This document shows, in pieces, positions 44,957 through 55,194 of a stretch of DNA of 64,000 nt. Below the pieces are notes generated by a model. It was not told the DNA's origin, ran no database searches, and saw only the letters and a list, made by a program, of their open reading frames with translations. The translations under genes were made by a program, and so were the position numbers. This stretch comes from Ochrobactrum sp. CGA5. GTDB taxonomy: Bacteria > Pseudomonadota > Alphaproteobacteria > Rhizobiales > Rhizobiaceae. Position 1 is the stretch's first letter. The number at the start of each line of letters is the position of its first letter. Where the stretch lies: positions 62,001 to 126,000 of the forward strand of contig NZ_VCIG01000038.1 of assembly GCF_006345815.1 (NCBI RefSeq), given 5' to 3'.

Positions 44957-45350
44957 CGTGCAATATATCCACTCTACGGCCGGGCGGGAGTGGACCGACG
45001 ACCGCTTATTCAGTTTGTTTTCTTAACGGCGGGTGGTAACAAATTTTACCAGTGCGTTTATTGCCTTCTAAGGACATATTACAGAAAAACAAGCAACCAT
45101 TGGTTGTTATTTGGCCGAACTAAATTACTCATACGGGATTCCCGCCTCTATAATCGGTGGCCGAATTACAAAATATTGTGCCATTTCGACACGCCGCCGT
45201 GTTTTATGCGGCGAATCCATGAACTTGACGTTCTTTTGGCAGATTTGACGAAGCGAGGCACGAGCAATTCCGCTTTTGCTTGTAATTTGGCTCCACAAGC
45301 GTTATGTGGAGAAAAATCCATTAAAGTTCGAGAAATGAAAGGGACCGCGC
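44957..45350. promoter_or_regulatory. AT-rich divergent region between NYN gene and rpoZ
   Basis: About 394 bp with no supported gene. It is richer in A and T than surrounding DNA and contains a small palindrome CAACC-ATT-GGTTG near 45091 and a stem-like GCCGCCGTGTTTTATGCGGC near 45200. It should hold the promoters for both genes. The AAAGGGA before 45351 is the rpoZ ribosome-binding site. Confidence 0.35.
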
Positions 45351-45755
45351 ATGGCCCGCGTCACTGTTGAGGACTGCGTAGATAAGGTCGAGAACCGGTT
45401 TGAACTGGTTCTGCTGGCTGGTCACCGTGCTCGCCAAATTTCCCAGGGTGCACAGATCACCATCGACCGCGACAATGACAAGAATCCTGTTGTTGCTCTG
45501 CGCGAAATCGCCGACGAAACCCTCTCGCCGGACGATCTGAAGGAAGATCTCATCCATTCGCTGCAGAAGCACGTGGAAGTCGACGAGCCGGAAGCCGCTG
45601 CACCGGCACAGATTACGTCTTCTTCGGAAGAAGTTGCCGAAGGCATTGCAGATGCTGCCGAAGAAGACGTAGTTGCTTTCGACCGTATGTCGGAAGAAGA
45701 GCTGCTTGCGGGTATCGAAGGACTCGTTGCACCGGAGAAAAACGACGACTTCTGA
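45351..45755 (+). CDS. rpoZ: RNA polymerase omega subunit
   Basis: Small subunit that helps assemble RNA polymerase. The 134-residue protein starts [20 protein letters not shown] and continues to [20 protein letters not shown], which is the conserved core, followed by an acidic alphaproteobacterial tail ([20 protein letters not shown]). It lies upstream of rsh, the common order in this group, with a terminator between them. Confidence 0.97.
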   Translation: MARVTVEDCVDKVENRFELVLLAGHRARQISQGAQITIDRDNDKNPVVALREIADETLSPDDLKEDLIHSLQKHVEVDEPEAAAPAQITSSSEEVAEGIADAAEEDVVAFDRMSEEELLAGIEGLVAPEKNDDF

Positions 45756-45781
45756 TCGTCGTTTGAACCAATTCTCTTTTG

Positions 45782-45818
45782 CATGCGCTGCGACTGCCCG
45801 GTCGCGGCGCATGTTTTT
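45782..45818 (+). terminator. Rho-independent terminator after rpoZ
   Basis: Stem ATGCGC-TGCGAC / GTCGCG-GCGCAT with one mismatch bulge and a T5 run. It indicates that rsh has its own promoter in the following 220 bp. Confidence 0.82.
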
Positions 45819-46035
45819 ATTGGCTGATCAACCGTGCAGGCCGCCCTGTCGCGTAGGTTTTTATATGCTCGTAAACGTCGTGTAGAAGGCATCGATGACG
45901 GGCGATTTCTGCAGGAAATTAATATTGTCAGCAGAAAATCGAGCCTAAACGTCGAGAACTATTCGATTTTCAGCGATTTTGGGTCACAATGCCCGGTATG
46001 GTTCCAAGTATCGGTTTGAATGGGAGTTCTTGTAG

Positions 46036-48282
46036 ATGATGCGCCAATATGAGCTTGTGGAGCGTGTACAGCGATACAAGCCTGACGTGAACGAGGCGCT
46101 TCTCAACAAGGCATATGTTTATGCCATGCAAAAGCATGGCAGCCAGAAGCGCGCTTCGGGCGACCCTTATTTTTCCCATCCACTCGAGGTCGCGGCGATC
46201 CTCACCGATATGCATCTCGACGAAGCGACGATTGCCATCGCGCTCCTGCACGACACGATCGAAGACACGACGGCCACCCGGCAGGAAATCGATCAGCTCT
46301 TCGGTCCTGAAATCGGCAAGCTCGTCGAAGGACTGACAAAGCTCAAGAAGCTCGACCTTGTTTCTAAGAAGGCGGTGCAGGCTGAAAACCTTCGCAAGCT
46401 GCTGCTAGCCATCTCCGAAGACGTGCGCGTTCTTCTGGTCAAGCTTGCTGACCGTTTGCACAATATGCGTACGCTGGGCGTGATGCGGGAAGACAAACGT
46501 CTGCGCATCGCAGAGGAAACCATGGATATCTATGCGCCGCTCGCGGGCCGCATGGGTATGCAGGATATGCGCGAAGAGCTGGAAGAACTGGCCTTCCGTT
46601 ATATCAATCCAGATGCATGGCGGGCCGTGACGGATCGCCTGGCCGAGCTTCTGGAGAAAAACCGGGGCCTGTTGCAGAAAATCGAAAAGGACTTGTCCGA
46701 AATTTTCGAGAAACACGGCATCAAGGCCAGTGTGAAGAGCCGTCAGAAGAAGGCGTGGTCGGTTTTCCGTAAGATGGAAACTAAGGGCCTGTCATTCGAG
46801 CAGCTTTCCGATATTTTCGGCTTCCGCGTGATGGTCGATACGTTACAGGACTGCTATCGGGCACTCGGTCTTATTCATACGACATGGTCGATGGTTCCGG
46901 GACGGTTCAAGGATTATATTTCCACGCCCAAGCAGAACGATTACCGGTCAATCCATACCACGATCATTGGTCCGTCGCGGCAGCGTATCGAGCTGCAGAT
47001 CCGTACGCGAGAAATGGACGAGATAGCGGAGTTCGGCGTTGCCGCGCACTCGATCTACAAGGATCGTGGCAGCGCCAACAATCCGCACAAGATTTCCACC
47101 GAAACCAATGCTTATGCCTGGTTGCGCCAGACGATAGAGCAGCTTTCCGAAGGCGATAATCCAGAAGAGTTTCTCGAACACACCAAGCTTGAGCTCTTTC
47201 AGGATCAGGTCTTCTGCTTCACGCCGAAGGGGCGTCTCATCGCCTTGCCTCGTGGCGCGACGCCGATCGATTTCGCCTATGCGGTTCACACCGATATCGG
47301 CGATAGCTGCGTGGGCGCGAAGGTCAACGGGCGTATCATGCCGCTGATGACCGAACTGAAGAACGGCGATGAAGTGGACATCATCCGTTCCAAGGCGCAG
47401 GTTCCGCCCGCAGCCTGGGAGTCACTTGTCGCGACCGGCAAGGCCCGCGCTGCCATCAGACGTGCAACACGTTCGGCCGTCCGCAAACAATATTCCGGGC
47501 TTGGCATGCGTATTCTGGAACGCGCTTTTGAACGTGCCGGGAAGCCGTTCAGTAAGGATATTCTCAAGCCGGGACTTCCGCGTCTGGCGCGTAAGGATGT
47601 GGAGGACGTGCTGGCGGCAGTCGGGAGGGGTGAGCTGCCATCAACCGACGTGGTCAAGGCAGTCTATCCAGACTATCAGGATACCCGCGTCACCTCGCAG
47701 AACAGTCCCGCCAAGACTGGCGAAAAGGGCTGGTTTAACATTCAGAATGCCGCCGGCATGATCTTCAAGGTGCCTGAAGGTAGCGAGGATGCTACGAACG
47801 GTGAAGCCGGGGCTGTGCCGAAGCCCGGGAAAAAGGCCCTGCCGATTCGCGGCACCAATTCAGACCTGCCTGTGCGCTTTGCCCCGGAAGGGGCCGTGCC
47901 TGGAGATCGTATCGTCGGTATCCTCCAACCGGGCGCGGGTATCACGATCTATCCGATCCAGTCGCCTGCGCTGACGGCCTATGACGATCAACCGGAACGC
48001 TGGATTGACGTGCGTTGGGACATTGACGAGCAGATGAGCGAGCGTTTCCCGGCACGCATCAGCGTATCGGCTATCAATTCGCCCGGTTCGCTGGCGGAGA
48101 TAGCGCAGATTGTGGCGGCCAACGATGCCAATATTCACAATCTTTCCATGGTGCGAACTGCCCCGGATTTCACCGAGATGATTATCGATGTCGAGGTTTG
48201 GGACCTCAAGCATCTCAACCGTATCATTTCCCAATTGAAAGAAAGCGCAAGCGTCAGTGGCGCAAAACGCGTGAACGGATAG
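46036..48282 (+). CDS. rsh: Bifunctional (p)ppGpp synthetase/hydrolase Rsh
   Basis: Stringent-response enzyme that makes and degrades (p)ppGpp on amino acid or other starvation. The 748-residue protein has all expected domains: HD hydrolase ([25 protein letters not shown]), synthetase ([31 protein letters not shown]), TGS ([20 protein letters not shown]) and a C-terminal ACT domain ([20 protein letters not shown]). Residues for both activities are visible, as in Brucella and Sinorhizobium, which have only one long Rsh. Its stop is seven bases before pyrE, so the two are probably co-transcribed. Confidence 0.97.
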   Translation: MMRQYELVERVQRYKPDVNEALLNKAYVYAMQKHGSQKRASGDPYFSHPLEVAAILTDMHLDEATIAIALLHDTIEDTTATRQEIDQLFGPEIGKLVEGLTKLKKLDLVSKKAVQAENLRKLLLAISEDVRVLLVKLADRLHNMRTLGVMREDKRLRIAEETMDIYAPLAGRMGMQDMREELEELAFRYINPDAWRAVTDRLAELLEKNRGLLQKIEKDLSEIFEKHGIKASVKSRQKKAWSVFRKMETKGLSFEQLSDIFGFRVMVDTLQDCYRALGLIHTTWSMVPGRFKDYISTPKQNDYRSIHTTIIGPSRQRIELQIRTREMDEIAEFGVAAHSIYKDRGSANNPHKISTETNAYAWLRQTIEQLSEGDNPEEFLEHTKLELFQDQVFCFTPKGRLIALPRGATPIDFAYAVHTDIGDSCVGAKVNGRIMPLMTELKNGDEVDIIRSKAQVPPAAWESLVATGKARAAIRRATRSAVRKQYSGLGMRILERAFERAGKPFSKDILKPGLPRLARKDVEDVLAAVGRGELPSTDVVKAVYPDYQDTRVTSQNSPAKTGEKGWFNIQNAAGMIFKVPEGSEDATNGEAGAVPKPGKKALPIRGTNSDLPVRFAPEGAVPGDRIVGILQPGAGITIYPIQSPALTAYDDQPERWIDVRWDIDEQMSERFPARISVSAINSPGSLAEIAQIVAANDANIHNLSMVRTAPDFTEMIIDVEVWDLKHLNRIISQLKESASVSGAKRVNG

Positions 48283-48289
48283 GACTAAG

Positions 48290-48868
48290 ATGAATACCGA
48301 AGATGTGCTTGCCGTCTTCCGCGAAGCGGGAGCTATCCTTGAAGGACACTTTATTCTGACCTCAGGCTTGCGCAGCCCTGTCTTCCTCCAAAAGGCCCGG
48401 GTTTTCATGCATGCCGACAAGACGGAAAAGCTCTGCAAAGCGCTCGCTGAGAAAATCAAGGTGGCAAATCTGGGCACCATCGATTACGTGGTCGGACCGG
48501 CGATTGGCGGTCTGATTCCTTCCTATGAAACCTCGCGTCATTTGCATGTCCCTTCCGTCTGGGTGGAGCGTGAAAATGGTGTGTTCCGTTTGCGCCGATT
48601 CGACGTTCCGAAGGGCGCGCGGGTCGTTATCGTGGAAGATATCGTCACGACGGGACTTTCCATTCGTGAAACAATCGACTGCATGAAGGACCTCGGCATC
48701 GAAGTCGTGGCTGCCGCCTGCATTGTTGACCGTTCAGCGGGCAAGGCTGATGTCGGCACGAAGCTGATTTCGCTCGCAGAATATGAAGTTCCAGCCTACT
48801 CTGTAGATAAATTGCCGCCGGAGCTTGCTGCAATTCCGGCTGTAAAGCCGGGTAGCCGCAACATTTGA
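48290..48868 (+). CDS. pyrE: Orotate phosphoribosyltransferase
   Basis: Pyrimidine-synthesis enzyme joining orotate and PRPP to give OMP. The 192-residue protein begins with [20 protein letters not shown] and has the PRPP-binding motif [20 protein letters not shown]. The gene follows rsh closely, a conserved order. It belongs to the same pathway as the dihydroorotase at 60582. Confidence 0.96.
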   Translation: MNTEDVLAVFREAGAILEGHFILTSGLRSPVFLQKARVFMHADKTEKLCKALAEKIKVANLGTIDYVVGPAIGGLIPSYETSRHLHVPSVWVERENGVFRLRRFDVPKGARVVIVEDIVTTGLSIRETIDCMKDLGIEVVAAACIVDRSAGKADVGTKLISLAEYEVPAYSVDKLPPELAAIPAVKPGSRNI

Positions 48869-49012
48869 CCAAGCAGGACTGAGGCTTTCAACACGCAGTG
48901 GGGGAGGCATGCACCCCTGCGGCGAAATTCCGCTTTGCGGGATGCGTTTTAGTTGCCTATTTTAGGATGGCCGCAAGGAGGTTCTTTCGGCTTCCACAAA
49001 CAGGATCCCATC

Positions 49013-49762
49013 GTGAGTTTAGCGCCTATCATATTCGATCCCAGATCGCCTTATCGTGCGCCATGTGGAGTGTGTGTGGATTGCGATGTCCGGCGCACGG
49101 CGGTTTGTGCTGCGCTGGATGATGGCGACCTTGGCGCTCTTGAGGCGATCATGACCTCCAAGCGTCTTGATGCCAATGAGCTGCTTGTGGAAGAAGGCGA
49201 GCCGAAGCGCCGCGTCTTCAGCCTGACCTCGGGCATGCTGCGCATCTACACATCGCTTCCAGATGGGCGTCGGCAGATCGCGGGTTTCCTGTTTCCCGGC
49301 GACTATCTCGGTCTGGCTGATGACGAGACCTATTCCCAGTCAGCCGAGGCCGTAGTGCCATCGGTTTTGTGCGCTTTCTCCACCAAGGAGATGGATGATC
49401 TGATGGAGCGTTTTCCGAAGTTGAAGGAACGCCTGCATCAGATGACCCGGGCAGCCCTTCGTACGGCACGCGACAATCAGCTCGTGCTTGGGCGCCTCGC
49501 ACCGGTGGAAAAGCTTGCGAGCTTTCTTCTGGTTTTGTCGGCTCGGGCCGAGAAGCGCGGAGAGAAGCCCAATCCGGTTCATCTATCAATGAATCGCACC
49601 GATATTGCTGACTATCTCGGTTTGACGATTGAAACCGTCAGCCGCAGCTTCACCAAGCTGAAGACCCAGGGGCTGATCCAGTTGCTTGACGCCAATACGG
49701 TGGAAATCCTGTCGCGTCGCTCGCTGTCTGCCGTTGCCGGGATGGACCCGGAAAGCCTCTGA
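49013..49762 (+). CDS. fnrN: FNR-type oxygen-responsive regulator FnrN
   Basis: CRP/FNR-family regulator of 249 residues with the cysteine-rich N-terminus CGVCVDCDVRRTAVC, which binds a 4Fe-4S cluster and senses oxygen. A cyclic-nucleotide-binding-like domain (about 30-150) and a C-terminal helix-turn-helix (MNRTDIADYLGLTIETVSRS) follow. The recognition helix carries E-x-x-S-R, expected to bind TTGAT-N4-ATCAA; such a site lies 39 bp after its stop. GTG at 49013 is chosen because AGGA precedes it; the open frame starts at 48953. FnrN in Brucella controls microaerobic respiration. Confidence 0.9.
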   Translation: MSLAPIIFDPRSPYRAPCGVCVDCDVRRTAVCAALDDGDLGALEAIMTSKRLDANELLVEEGEPKRRVFSLTSGMLRIYTSLPDGRRQIAGFLFPGDYLGLADDETYSQSAEAVVPSVLCAFSTKEMDDLMERFPKLKERLHQMTRAALRTARDNQLVLGRLAPVEKLASFLLVLSARAEKRGEKPNPVHLSMNRTDIADYLGLTIETVSRSFTKLKTQGLIQLLDANTVEILSRRSLSAVAGMDPESL

Positions 49763-49800
49763 ATTCAAGCCGTCACCCCTAAAAGCCGGGTGTATTTCCG

Positions 49801-49814
49801 TTGATTCAAATCAA
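49801..49814 (+). promoter_or_regulatory. FNR/FixK box (anaerobox)
   Basis: TTGATTCAAATCAA is a perfect match to TTGAT-N4-ATCAA. A TATTTT at 49837-49842 sits where the -10 box of a class II FNR promoter would be if transcription starts near 49849. The site lies between fnrN and hemN and is expected to activate hemN at low oxygen. Confidence 0.88.
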
Positions 49815-50158
49815 TGCAGCGGCCGGTAGGGCAGCCTATTTTTAATCATCGAGATTGATGCGATCTGCATCAGAGCGCCGTGCGTCTGTGAACGCACAAA
49901 GGACGCTCTGAGCCGATCAGTTCAGACATCGAGCTTTCCGAAAATTGTACTTGATTTTCGGGCCGATGCTGGGATCGCGCCGTTCAAAATGGGGAAAACA
50001 GGTGCTGTTGTGGCTGGGAATTGCAATATCGGCTGTCATGCATGCGGGCTTCCTTGCCGCATCATGCCGTCTTGCCCTGCGGAATGTCGCCCTGGTTCGG
50101 GTGCGCGTATATCCGGAAGGGCCTCGCCGGAGCGACCAACGCTTAAGGTGGACGCGCT
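49815..50158 (+). other. Long structured leader before hemN
   Basis: From the predicted start near 49849 to the hemN ATG there are about 310 bases without a convincing gene. At 49870-49911 is a nested hairpin: outer arms TCAGAGCG / CGCTCTGA and inner arms GTGCGT / ACGCAC. It could affect hemN expression, or mark the end of a separate short RNA. A small open frame (49966-50166) overlaps the hemN start but lacks a good ribosome-binding site. Confidence 0.4.
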
Positions 50159-51493
50159 ATGCATGAAGAAGCGATAAGACGCTACGCAGCGTTGGCCGTA
50201 CCCAGATATACGTCTTTTCCGACTGCTGCAGACTTTGTACCGATCGGAGCTGAGACGACGCATCGTTGGTTGCGCCAAATCGGACCGGAAGAAAGTGTCT
50301 CCCTTTACATTCACGTCCCTTATTGTCGGCAGCTCTGCCATTATTGCGGCTGCCACGCAAAAATGGCCGTGCGCAATGACGTGGTCGAAAATTTCTGCAC
50401 CTCGCTGCTGAACGAAATCGAAACGGTGAGCAAGAGTCTGACCACGCGACCCAGTGTGGTCCATCTTCATTGGGGCGGCGGGACACCTTCCATTTTGAAC
50501 CCGCGCCAGTTTACCAGTATTCTGGCCGCTCTGCGCATCGCGTTTGATTTTGCGCCTGATATGGAGCACGCTATTGAGCTTGACCCGCGCACAGTCACGC
50601 CGCAACTGGCCCAAACGCTTGCTCTTATGGGGGTTAATCGCGCTAGCCTAGGCGTACAGGATGTTGATGCTGAAGTCCAAAAAGCTATCGGCCGAATACA
50701 GCCAATAGAAACAGTTGCCAAGGCAGCCAGCCTTCTGCGCGAAGTCGGCATTAATCGTCTCAACTTCGATCTTATCTACGGCTTGCCGTTGCAAACTGTC
50801 GAGACGCTGCGCGAGACTTGCGAAAAAGTTGCAGTCCTCAAGCCGGACCGCGTCGCCTGCTATGGCTATGCCCATCTTCCACAACGGCGCGCCAATCAGC
50901 GCTTGATCGATGCAAGCCTTTTGCCAGATGCTGACGAACGCTTTGCACAGGCGCGTGTGGTTGCGGACAGCTTCATCGGTTTCGGCTATGAGCCGGTGGG
51001 GATCGATCACTATGCATTGCCGGATGACAATCTGGCTATCGCTGCGCGCAACGGAACGCTTCATCGTAATTTCCAAGGCTATACGGATGATCGTTGCCAG
51101 ACATTGATTGGTCTCGGACCGTCATCGATTTCGCAGTTTCCCAGCGGCTATGCTCAGAATATCTCGGATGTGAAGCAATATTCCAAACGTGTTGAGGCGG
51201 GTGAACTGGCAACTGTTCGCGGCTATGCGATGCGCGAGAGCGACCGTATCCGTGCTGGTATTATCACAGCTCTGATGTGCAACTTCCGGGTCGATCTGAA
51301 CGCCACAGCACCCGGCGTGGAGTTTTCTGATGAACTGGCCTTGTTGCGCCCTCTGGTGGCTGACGGGCTGGTGGAAGTTCGCAGCGGTGTTATCAGCGCA
51401 ACAAACGACGGTAAGCCGCTTATCCGTCTGGTCGCGGCTGCTTTCGATGAATTTCGCAGGGAAACGATGCACGGCTTCAGTTTCGCCGTCTGA
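50159..51493 (+). CDS. hemN: Oxygen-independent coproporphyrinogen III oxidase
   Basis: Radical-SAM enzyme of heme synthesis used at low oxygen. The 444-residue protein has the iron-sulfur motif CRQLCHYCGC within YIHVPYCRQLCHYCGCHAK, the SAM-binding LHWGGGTPSIL and the substrate-region YGYAHLPQRRANQRLID. These features distinguish true HemN from HemW. An FNR box upstream fits oxygen control by FnrN, encoded next door. The start at 50159 keeps the conserved N-terminal RYAALAVPRYTSFPTAADF. Confidence 0.95.
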   Translation: MHEEAIRRYAALAVPRYTSFPTAADFVPIGAETTHRWLRQIGPEESVSLYIHVPYCRQLCHYCGCHAKMAVRNDVVENFCTSLLNEIETVSKSLTTRPSVVHLHWGGGTPSILNPRQFTSILAALRIAFDFAPDMEHAIELDPRTVTPQLAQTLALMGVNRASLGVQDVDAEVQKAIGRIQPIETVAKAASLLREVGINRLNFDLIYGLPLQTVETLRETCEKVAVLKPDRVACYGYAHLPQRRANQRLIDASLLPDADERFAQARVVADSFIGFGYEPVGIDHYALPDDNLAIAARNGTLHRNFQGYTDDRCQTLIGLGPSSISQFPSGYAQNISDVKQYSKRVEAGELATVRGYAMRESDRIRAGIITALMCNFRVDLNATAPGVEFSDELALLRPLVADGLVEVRSGVISATNDGKPLIRLVAAAFDEFRRETMHGFSFAV

Positions 51494-51579
51494 GCTTGCG
51501 TTGGAACAAAGAGATAGAGCGAAAAATACTCTATCAAGAGAATGCTGCTGCACCGGGCCGTCAAAAGGTCAGTGGCATG

Positions 51580-51659
51580 GGAGCACCGCCGTTGGGGGAC
51601 GTGCGGTGCTCCACTATTTTAAGCACAGCCCGGAAACTTGAAATGCTTTCGGGCTGTGC
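51580..51659. repeat. Two inverted repeats between hemN and the Fsr-like gene
   Basis: First: GGAGCACCGC / GCGGTGCTCC (51580-51612). Second: GCACAGCCCG / CGGGCTGTGC (51623-51659), followed on the plus strand by GTTCTTT. Both have perfect 10-bp arms. They lie between convergent genes and probably end transcription from both sides. Confidence 0.65.
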
Positions 51660-51673
51660 GTTCTTTAAATGCG

Positions 51674-52885
51674 TCAGAACTTGCGGTTCTTTTCCAGCTT
51701 AGGCAGGAAAATCGTCAGTAGCCCGAGCAGCGGCAAATACGAGCAGATATTGTAAACATACTCGATTCCCTTGTGATCGGCGACAACACCGAGAACGGCG
51801 GCTGCGATGCCAGCCATGCCAAAAGCAAAGCCGAAGAACAGGCCCGACACCATGCCGACACGTCCCGGCAGCAGTTCCTGCGCGAACACTACGATTGCCG
51901 GGAAGGCTGAGGCGAGAATCAGGCCAATGATAACCGTCAGGATCGCTGTCATTTCCAGGTTCGCATAGGGTAGGGCAAGTGTGAACGGCAGGACACCGAG
52001 GATTGATGCCCAGATCACCTTGCGCGCACCGATCCTGTCACCAATCGGACCTCCGATGATCGTGCCCGCAGCGACTGCACCGAGGAACAGGAACAGAAGC
52101 AGTTGCGATGCCTGCACCGTCACGCCGAAATGGCTGATGGTGTAGAAGGTATAGTAGCTCGTCAGGCTGGCCATGTAGATGTACTTGGTGAAAACGAGCA
52201 TCGCCAGAACACCGACGGACACCAGAACCTTGTTGCGTGGAAGCGGAAGGGTCTTGTCCGGCTTTGCTTTGCTGGCATTGGCAATCCGGTAGCGGTTATA
52301 CCAGTTGCTGACATACCAGAGCAGCATCATGCCGATCAGTGCTGCAACGGAGAACCAAGACACGCTGATCTGGCCGAAAGGCAGAACGATGAATGCTGCC
52401 AGTAGAGGACCGATCGACGAGCCGAAATTGCCGCCCACCTGAAACAGGGATTGCGCAAAGCCATGACGCCCGCCGGAAGCAAGACGTGCCACACGGGCCG
52501 CTTCCGGGTGAAATACGGACGAGCCGAAGCCAACAAAGGCCGCACCGAGAAGCAGGATCGAATAATGATGCGCTGTCGCCAGAAAGACGAGCCCGACAAG
52601 TGTGCACCCCATGCCAAAAGGCAGGGAATAGGGCATTGGCTTGCGGTCGGTATAAATGCCGACAAGCGGCTGGAGGATTGATGCCGTCATCTGGAAGGTG
52701 AATGTCAAAAGACCGATCTGCCAGAATGACAGGCTGTAATTGTCCTTCAGCATCGGATAGATGGCCGGAAGGAGCGACTGCATCATGTCGTTCAGAAAGT
52801 GGCCCATGCTGGTGGCCAGAATAATGGCGAGGACAGTATTGTCCGCGCCGCTGTTTGATGGCTGCTGTGCAGCGCTCATGCTCAT
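51674..52885 (-). CDS. MFS exporter, fosmidomycin-resistance (Fsr) type
   Basis: A 403-residue transporter with twelve hydrophobic segments. The stretches NTVLAIILATSMGHFLNDMM, QPLVGIYTDRKPMPYSLPFG and FVGFGSSVFHPEAARVARLA are characteristic of the Fsr group, which exports fosmidomycin and possibly other compounds; the natural substrate is unknown. Two in-frame ATGs (52885 and 52879) are close together. A divergent AraC-type regulator 292 bp away is the likely controller. Confidence 0.88.
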   Translation of the reverse strand: MSMSAAQQPSNSGADNTVLAIILATSMGHFLNDMMQSLLPAIYPMLKDNYSLSFWQIGLLTFTFQMTASILQPLVGIYTDRKPMPYSLPFGMGCTLVGLVFLATAHHYSILLLGAAFVGFGSSVFHPEAARVARLASGGRHGFAQSLFQVGGNFGSSIGPLLAAFIVLPFGQISVSWFSVAALIGMMLLWYVSNWYNRYRIANASKAKPDKTLPLPRNKVLVSVGVLAMLVFTKYIYMASLTSYYTFYTISHFGVTVQASQLLLFLFLGAVAAGTIIGGPIGDRIGARKVIWASILGVLPFTLALPYANLEMTAILTVIIGLILASAFPAIVVFAQELLPGRVGMVSGLFFGFAFGMAGIAAAVLGVVADHKGIEYVYNICSYLPLLGLLTIFLPKLEKNRKF

Positions 52886-53177
52886 ACTAATACTCCGAAG
52901 ATGAAAGCCGGTCTTCAGGCGTATTTCCTGCAGATATTATCCAAGCACAGGAAATAAGGCACTCAGGGAAATTACGGTGTGTTGATGAGAAGCCGGCGAA
53001 AATTTGCGAATTCGGCGTTTGGACAGGCTGCTTACCTCTTCAAACATCAAACTCGTTCCGCCAGCGAATGTCGCGACCCATTCTCAGCAAGTCATTAATA
53101 GGACTATTGCCTCGCGCCCGCTTTCGTGTTTTGGTCCAATAGTTTCGAGAGTGGGCCAATTATAGGGCAGGGAAGCG

Positions 53178-54053
53178 ATGAAACCAAAGTCTCCGCGAGG
53201 GCTTTTATTGCCGGGGAGCGAGGAACTGCAGAAGTTCCACGAACAGCGTATCGCGATGCTGGAAGGCATGAGCGGTCCGGTGATCGCCCTGCCGACGCGC
53301 TACCCGGACGGCTATTTTGTGCCGCGCCATCGTCACACCCGCGCACAGCTTCTCTGCGCCTCGCAAGGTGTGGTTCTGGTGACGACGGATGCGGGACGCT
53401 GGATGATTCCAAGTGACCACGCCATGTGGATACCGGCAGGTGTGGAGCATTCGGTTGAGATTCTCGGTGAAGTCTATATGCGGTCGATCTATATCTGCGT
53501 CGACGTCGTGTCGGGTGTGCCGGATTATCTTCATGTGGTTGGGCTTACCGATCTCATGCGATGCCTGATCTCCGACGCAACTGCGCAAGACAGCACGCCG
53601 GAGCCGGATAGCCGCGATGCATTGGTGATCGAGCTTATTCTGCGGGATCTCCACACATTGCCGCAACGCTCTCTCGGGTTGCCTTTTCCATCTGATCCGC
53701 GTTTGCAGAAACTATGTCGTGAATTCGTGAAAAAGCCTTCTTCGCGCGCCACTATTGATGAATGGGCGAGCAGGATGGCGATGAGCAGACGCTCATTCAC
53801 CCGACATTTCCAGCGGGAAACCGGAGTAAGCCTTTCAGTCTGGCGCCAGCAGGCATGTCTGTTCGCCGCGGTGCCCCGTCTCAGCGAAGGGGAGCCGGTA
53901 ACGAGCGTGGCACTGGATTTGGGTTATGACAGCGTTTCCGCTTTCACGACGATGTTCCGCAGGATGCTTGGCGTTTCGCCGCGGTTTTATTTACCGAGGC
54001 TGGACACTGCTCCGTTTGAGCGCAGCGATAGCGCGGCAGCTTTGGCCGAATAA
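53178..54053 (+). CDS. AraC-family transcription regulator
   Basis: A 291-residue regulator with an N-terminal cupin sensor domain (HRHTRAQLLCASQGVVLVTT, WIPAGVEHSVEI) and a C-terminal AraC DNA-binding domain (MAMSRRSFTRHFQRETGVSL, then VALDLGYDSVSAFTTMFRRM and LGVSPRFYL). It is divergent from the Fsr-like exporter gene; AraC regulators of this layout often control the neighbouring exporter, so local control is inferred. AGGGAAG precedes the ATG. Confidence 0.88.
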   Translation: MKPKSPRGLLLPGSEELQKFHEQRIAMLEGMSGPVIALPTRYPDGYFVPRHRHTRAQLLCASQGVVLVTTDAGRWMIPSDHAMWIPAGVEHSVEILGEVYMRSIYICVDVVSGVPDYLHVVGLTDLMRCLISDATAQDSTPEPDSRDALVIELILRDLHTLPQRSLGLPFPSDPRLQKLCREFVKKPSSRATIDEWASRMAMSRRSFTRHFQRETGVSLSVWRQQACLFAAVPRLSEGEPVTSVALDLGYDSVSAFTTMFRRMLGVSPRFYLPRLDTAPFERSDSAAALAE

Positions 54054-54094
54054 TAACAATTGTGTCCACGATGAGAGAGCATTAATAGAAGCGC

Positions 54095-54670
54095 ATGCTG
54101 TTTCAACGCCGTCATCCTCCGACCAGAAAAGAGCGTTTAAGGCTTCTGGTCTGGCCGCGCCGCTCCTTCTCCCGTTCCTTCCGGTACGGTGGAAAGCGGA
54201 TTCTACGCATCACGGCCTCGCCTCATGCTGTCGCAGCTGGTCTGGCCGTTGGCGTGTTTTCGGCGTTTACGCCTTTCTTCGGCTTCCATCTCATCATCGC
54301 AATCGTGCTGGCTTATTTCCTTGCCGGCAACATTGCTGCTGCAGCGCTTGGAACGACACTTGCCAATCCTTTGACCTTGCCATTTATCTGGGGTAGCACG
54401 TTCGAGCTTGGTCGCTTCATCATGAATGGCAGTATCGATAATGCTCCGCCGGTTCATTTCGGGCGGGCGCTCGAAACCATGCACTTCGATGAAATCTGGA
54501 CCCCGCTTCTGAAGCCAATGCTGTTCGGCTCTACGATTCTGGGCGCTGTGTTCGCTGTCGTGGTTTATTTCGTTACCCGGTTTGCCATTTCGGCTTTCCG
54601 TCGCCGCCGTATCGAACGGCTTGCGGAAAAGCATCGCCTGCACCGCGAGCAGGAGCTTCAGAAAATATGA
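54095..54670 (+). CDS. DUF2062 membrane protein
   Basis: A 191-residue protein with a basic N-terminus ([20 protein letters not shown]), two to three membrane helices ([40 protein letters not shown] and one near 150-172) and a basic tail. The sequence [11 protein letters not shown] is typical of DUF2062. The function is unknown. Its stop overlaps the acpS start by four bases (ATGA), so it is translationally coupled to acpS and heads this operon. Confidence 0.88.
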   Translation: MLFQRRHPPTRKERLRLLVWPRRSFSRSFRYGGKRILRITASPHAVAAGLAVGVFSAFTPFFGFHLIIAIVLAYFLAGNIAAAALGTTLANPLTLPFIWGSTFELGRFIMNGSIDNAPPVHFGRALETMHFDEIWTPLLKPMLFGSTILGAVFAVVVYFVTRFAISAFRRRRIERLAEKHRLHREQELQKI

Positions 54671-55071
54671 TTGTCGGCATAGGCAGCGACCTTATCGATA
54701 TTCGCCGTGTCGAAAGTACTCTCGAGCGACATGGTGACCGTTTCCGCAATCGCGTCTTCACAGAGATCGAGCAGAAAAAGTCGGAAGGACGCAAGCAACG
54801 TGCGGCGTCTTATGCAAAGCGCTTCGCTGCAAAGGAAGCCTGTGCGAAGGCGCTCGGAACCGGTATCGCGCAAGGTGTTTTCTGGCGGGATATGGGGGTG
54901 GTCAACGCTCCTTCCGGAAAGCCCACAATGCATTTGACCGGCGGTGCGGCGAAACAGTTGCAGAAACTGTTGCCCGCCGGAACACGCGCTGCCATACATC
55001 TGACAATTACCGATGATTTTCCTCTCGCGCAGGCCTTCGTCATCATCGAAGCCCTGCCTGAGACGAAATAA
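54667..55071 (+). CDS. acpS: Holo-[acyl-carrier-protein] synthase
   Basis: Transfers phosphopantetheine from CoA to acyl carrier protein. The 134-residue protein has the family motifs [15 protein letters not shown] near the start (magnesium-binding Asp) and [19 protein letters not shown] (catalytic Glu). The order acpS-lepB-rnc-era-recO is conserved in Brucella and relatives. Confidence 0.96.
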   Translation: MIVGIGSDLIDIRRVESTLERHGDRFRNRVFTEIEQKKSEGRKQRAASYAKRFAAKEACAKALGTGIAQGVFWRDMGVVNAPSGKPTMHLTGGAAKQLQKLLPAGTRAAIHLTITDDFPLAQAFVIIEALPETK

Positions 55072-55194
55072 TTGTGATTGTGAGAGGTAAACTCCTGCTC
55101 ATAATCGTGCGATAAACCGGCGTTCTGCCGGCGGCCTGATTGCGTCATGCTTTCATAGTCGTTATTAGATCGCGTTATCGGAAGCGGAGATACA

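Noticed and set aside
49966-50166. Small ORF overlapping hemN start, with one hydrophobic stretch
   Set aside because: It has a weak start region and an arginine-rich tail with no family resemblance. It may be a leader peptide, but I see too little support to call it a gene.
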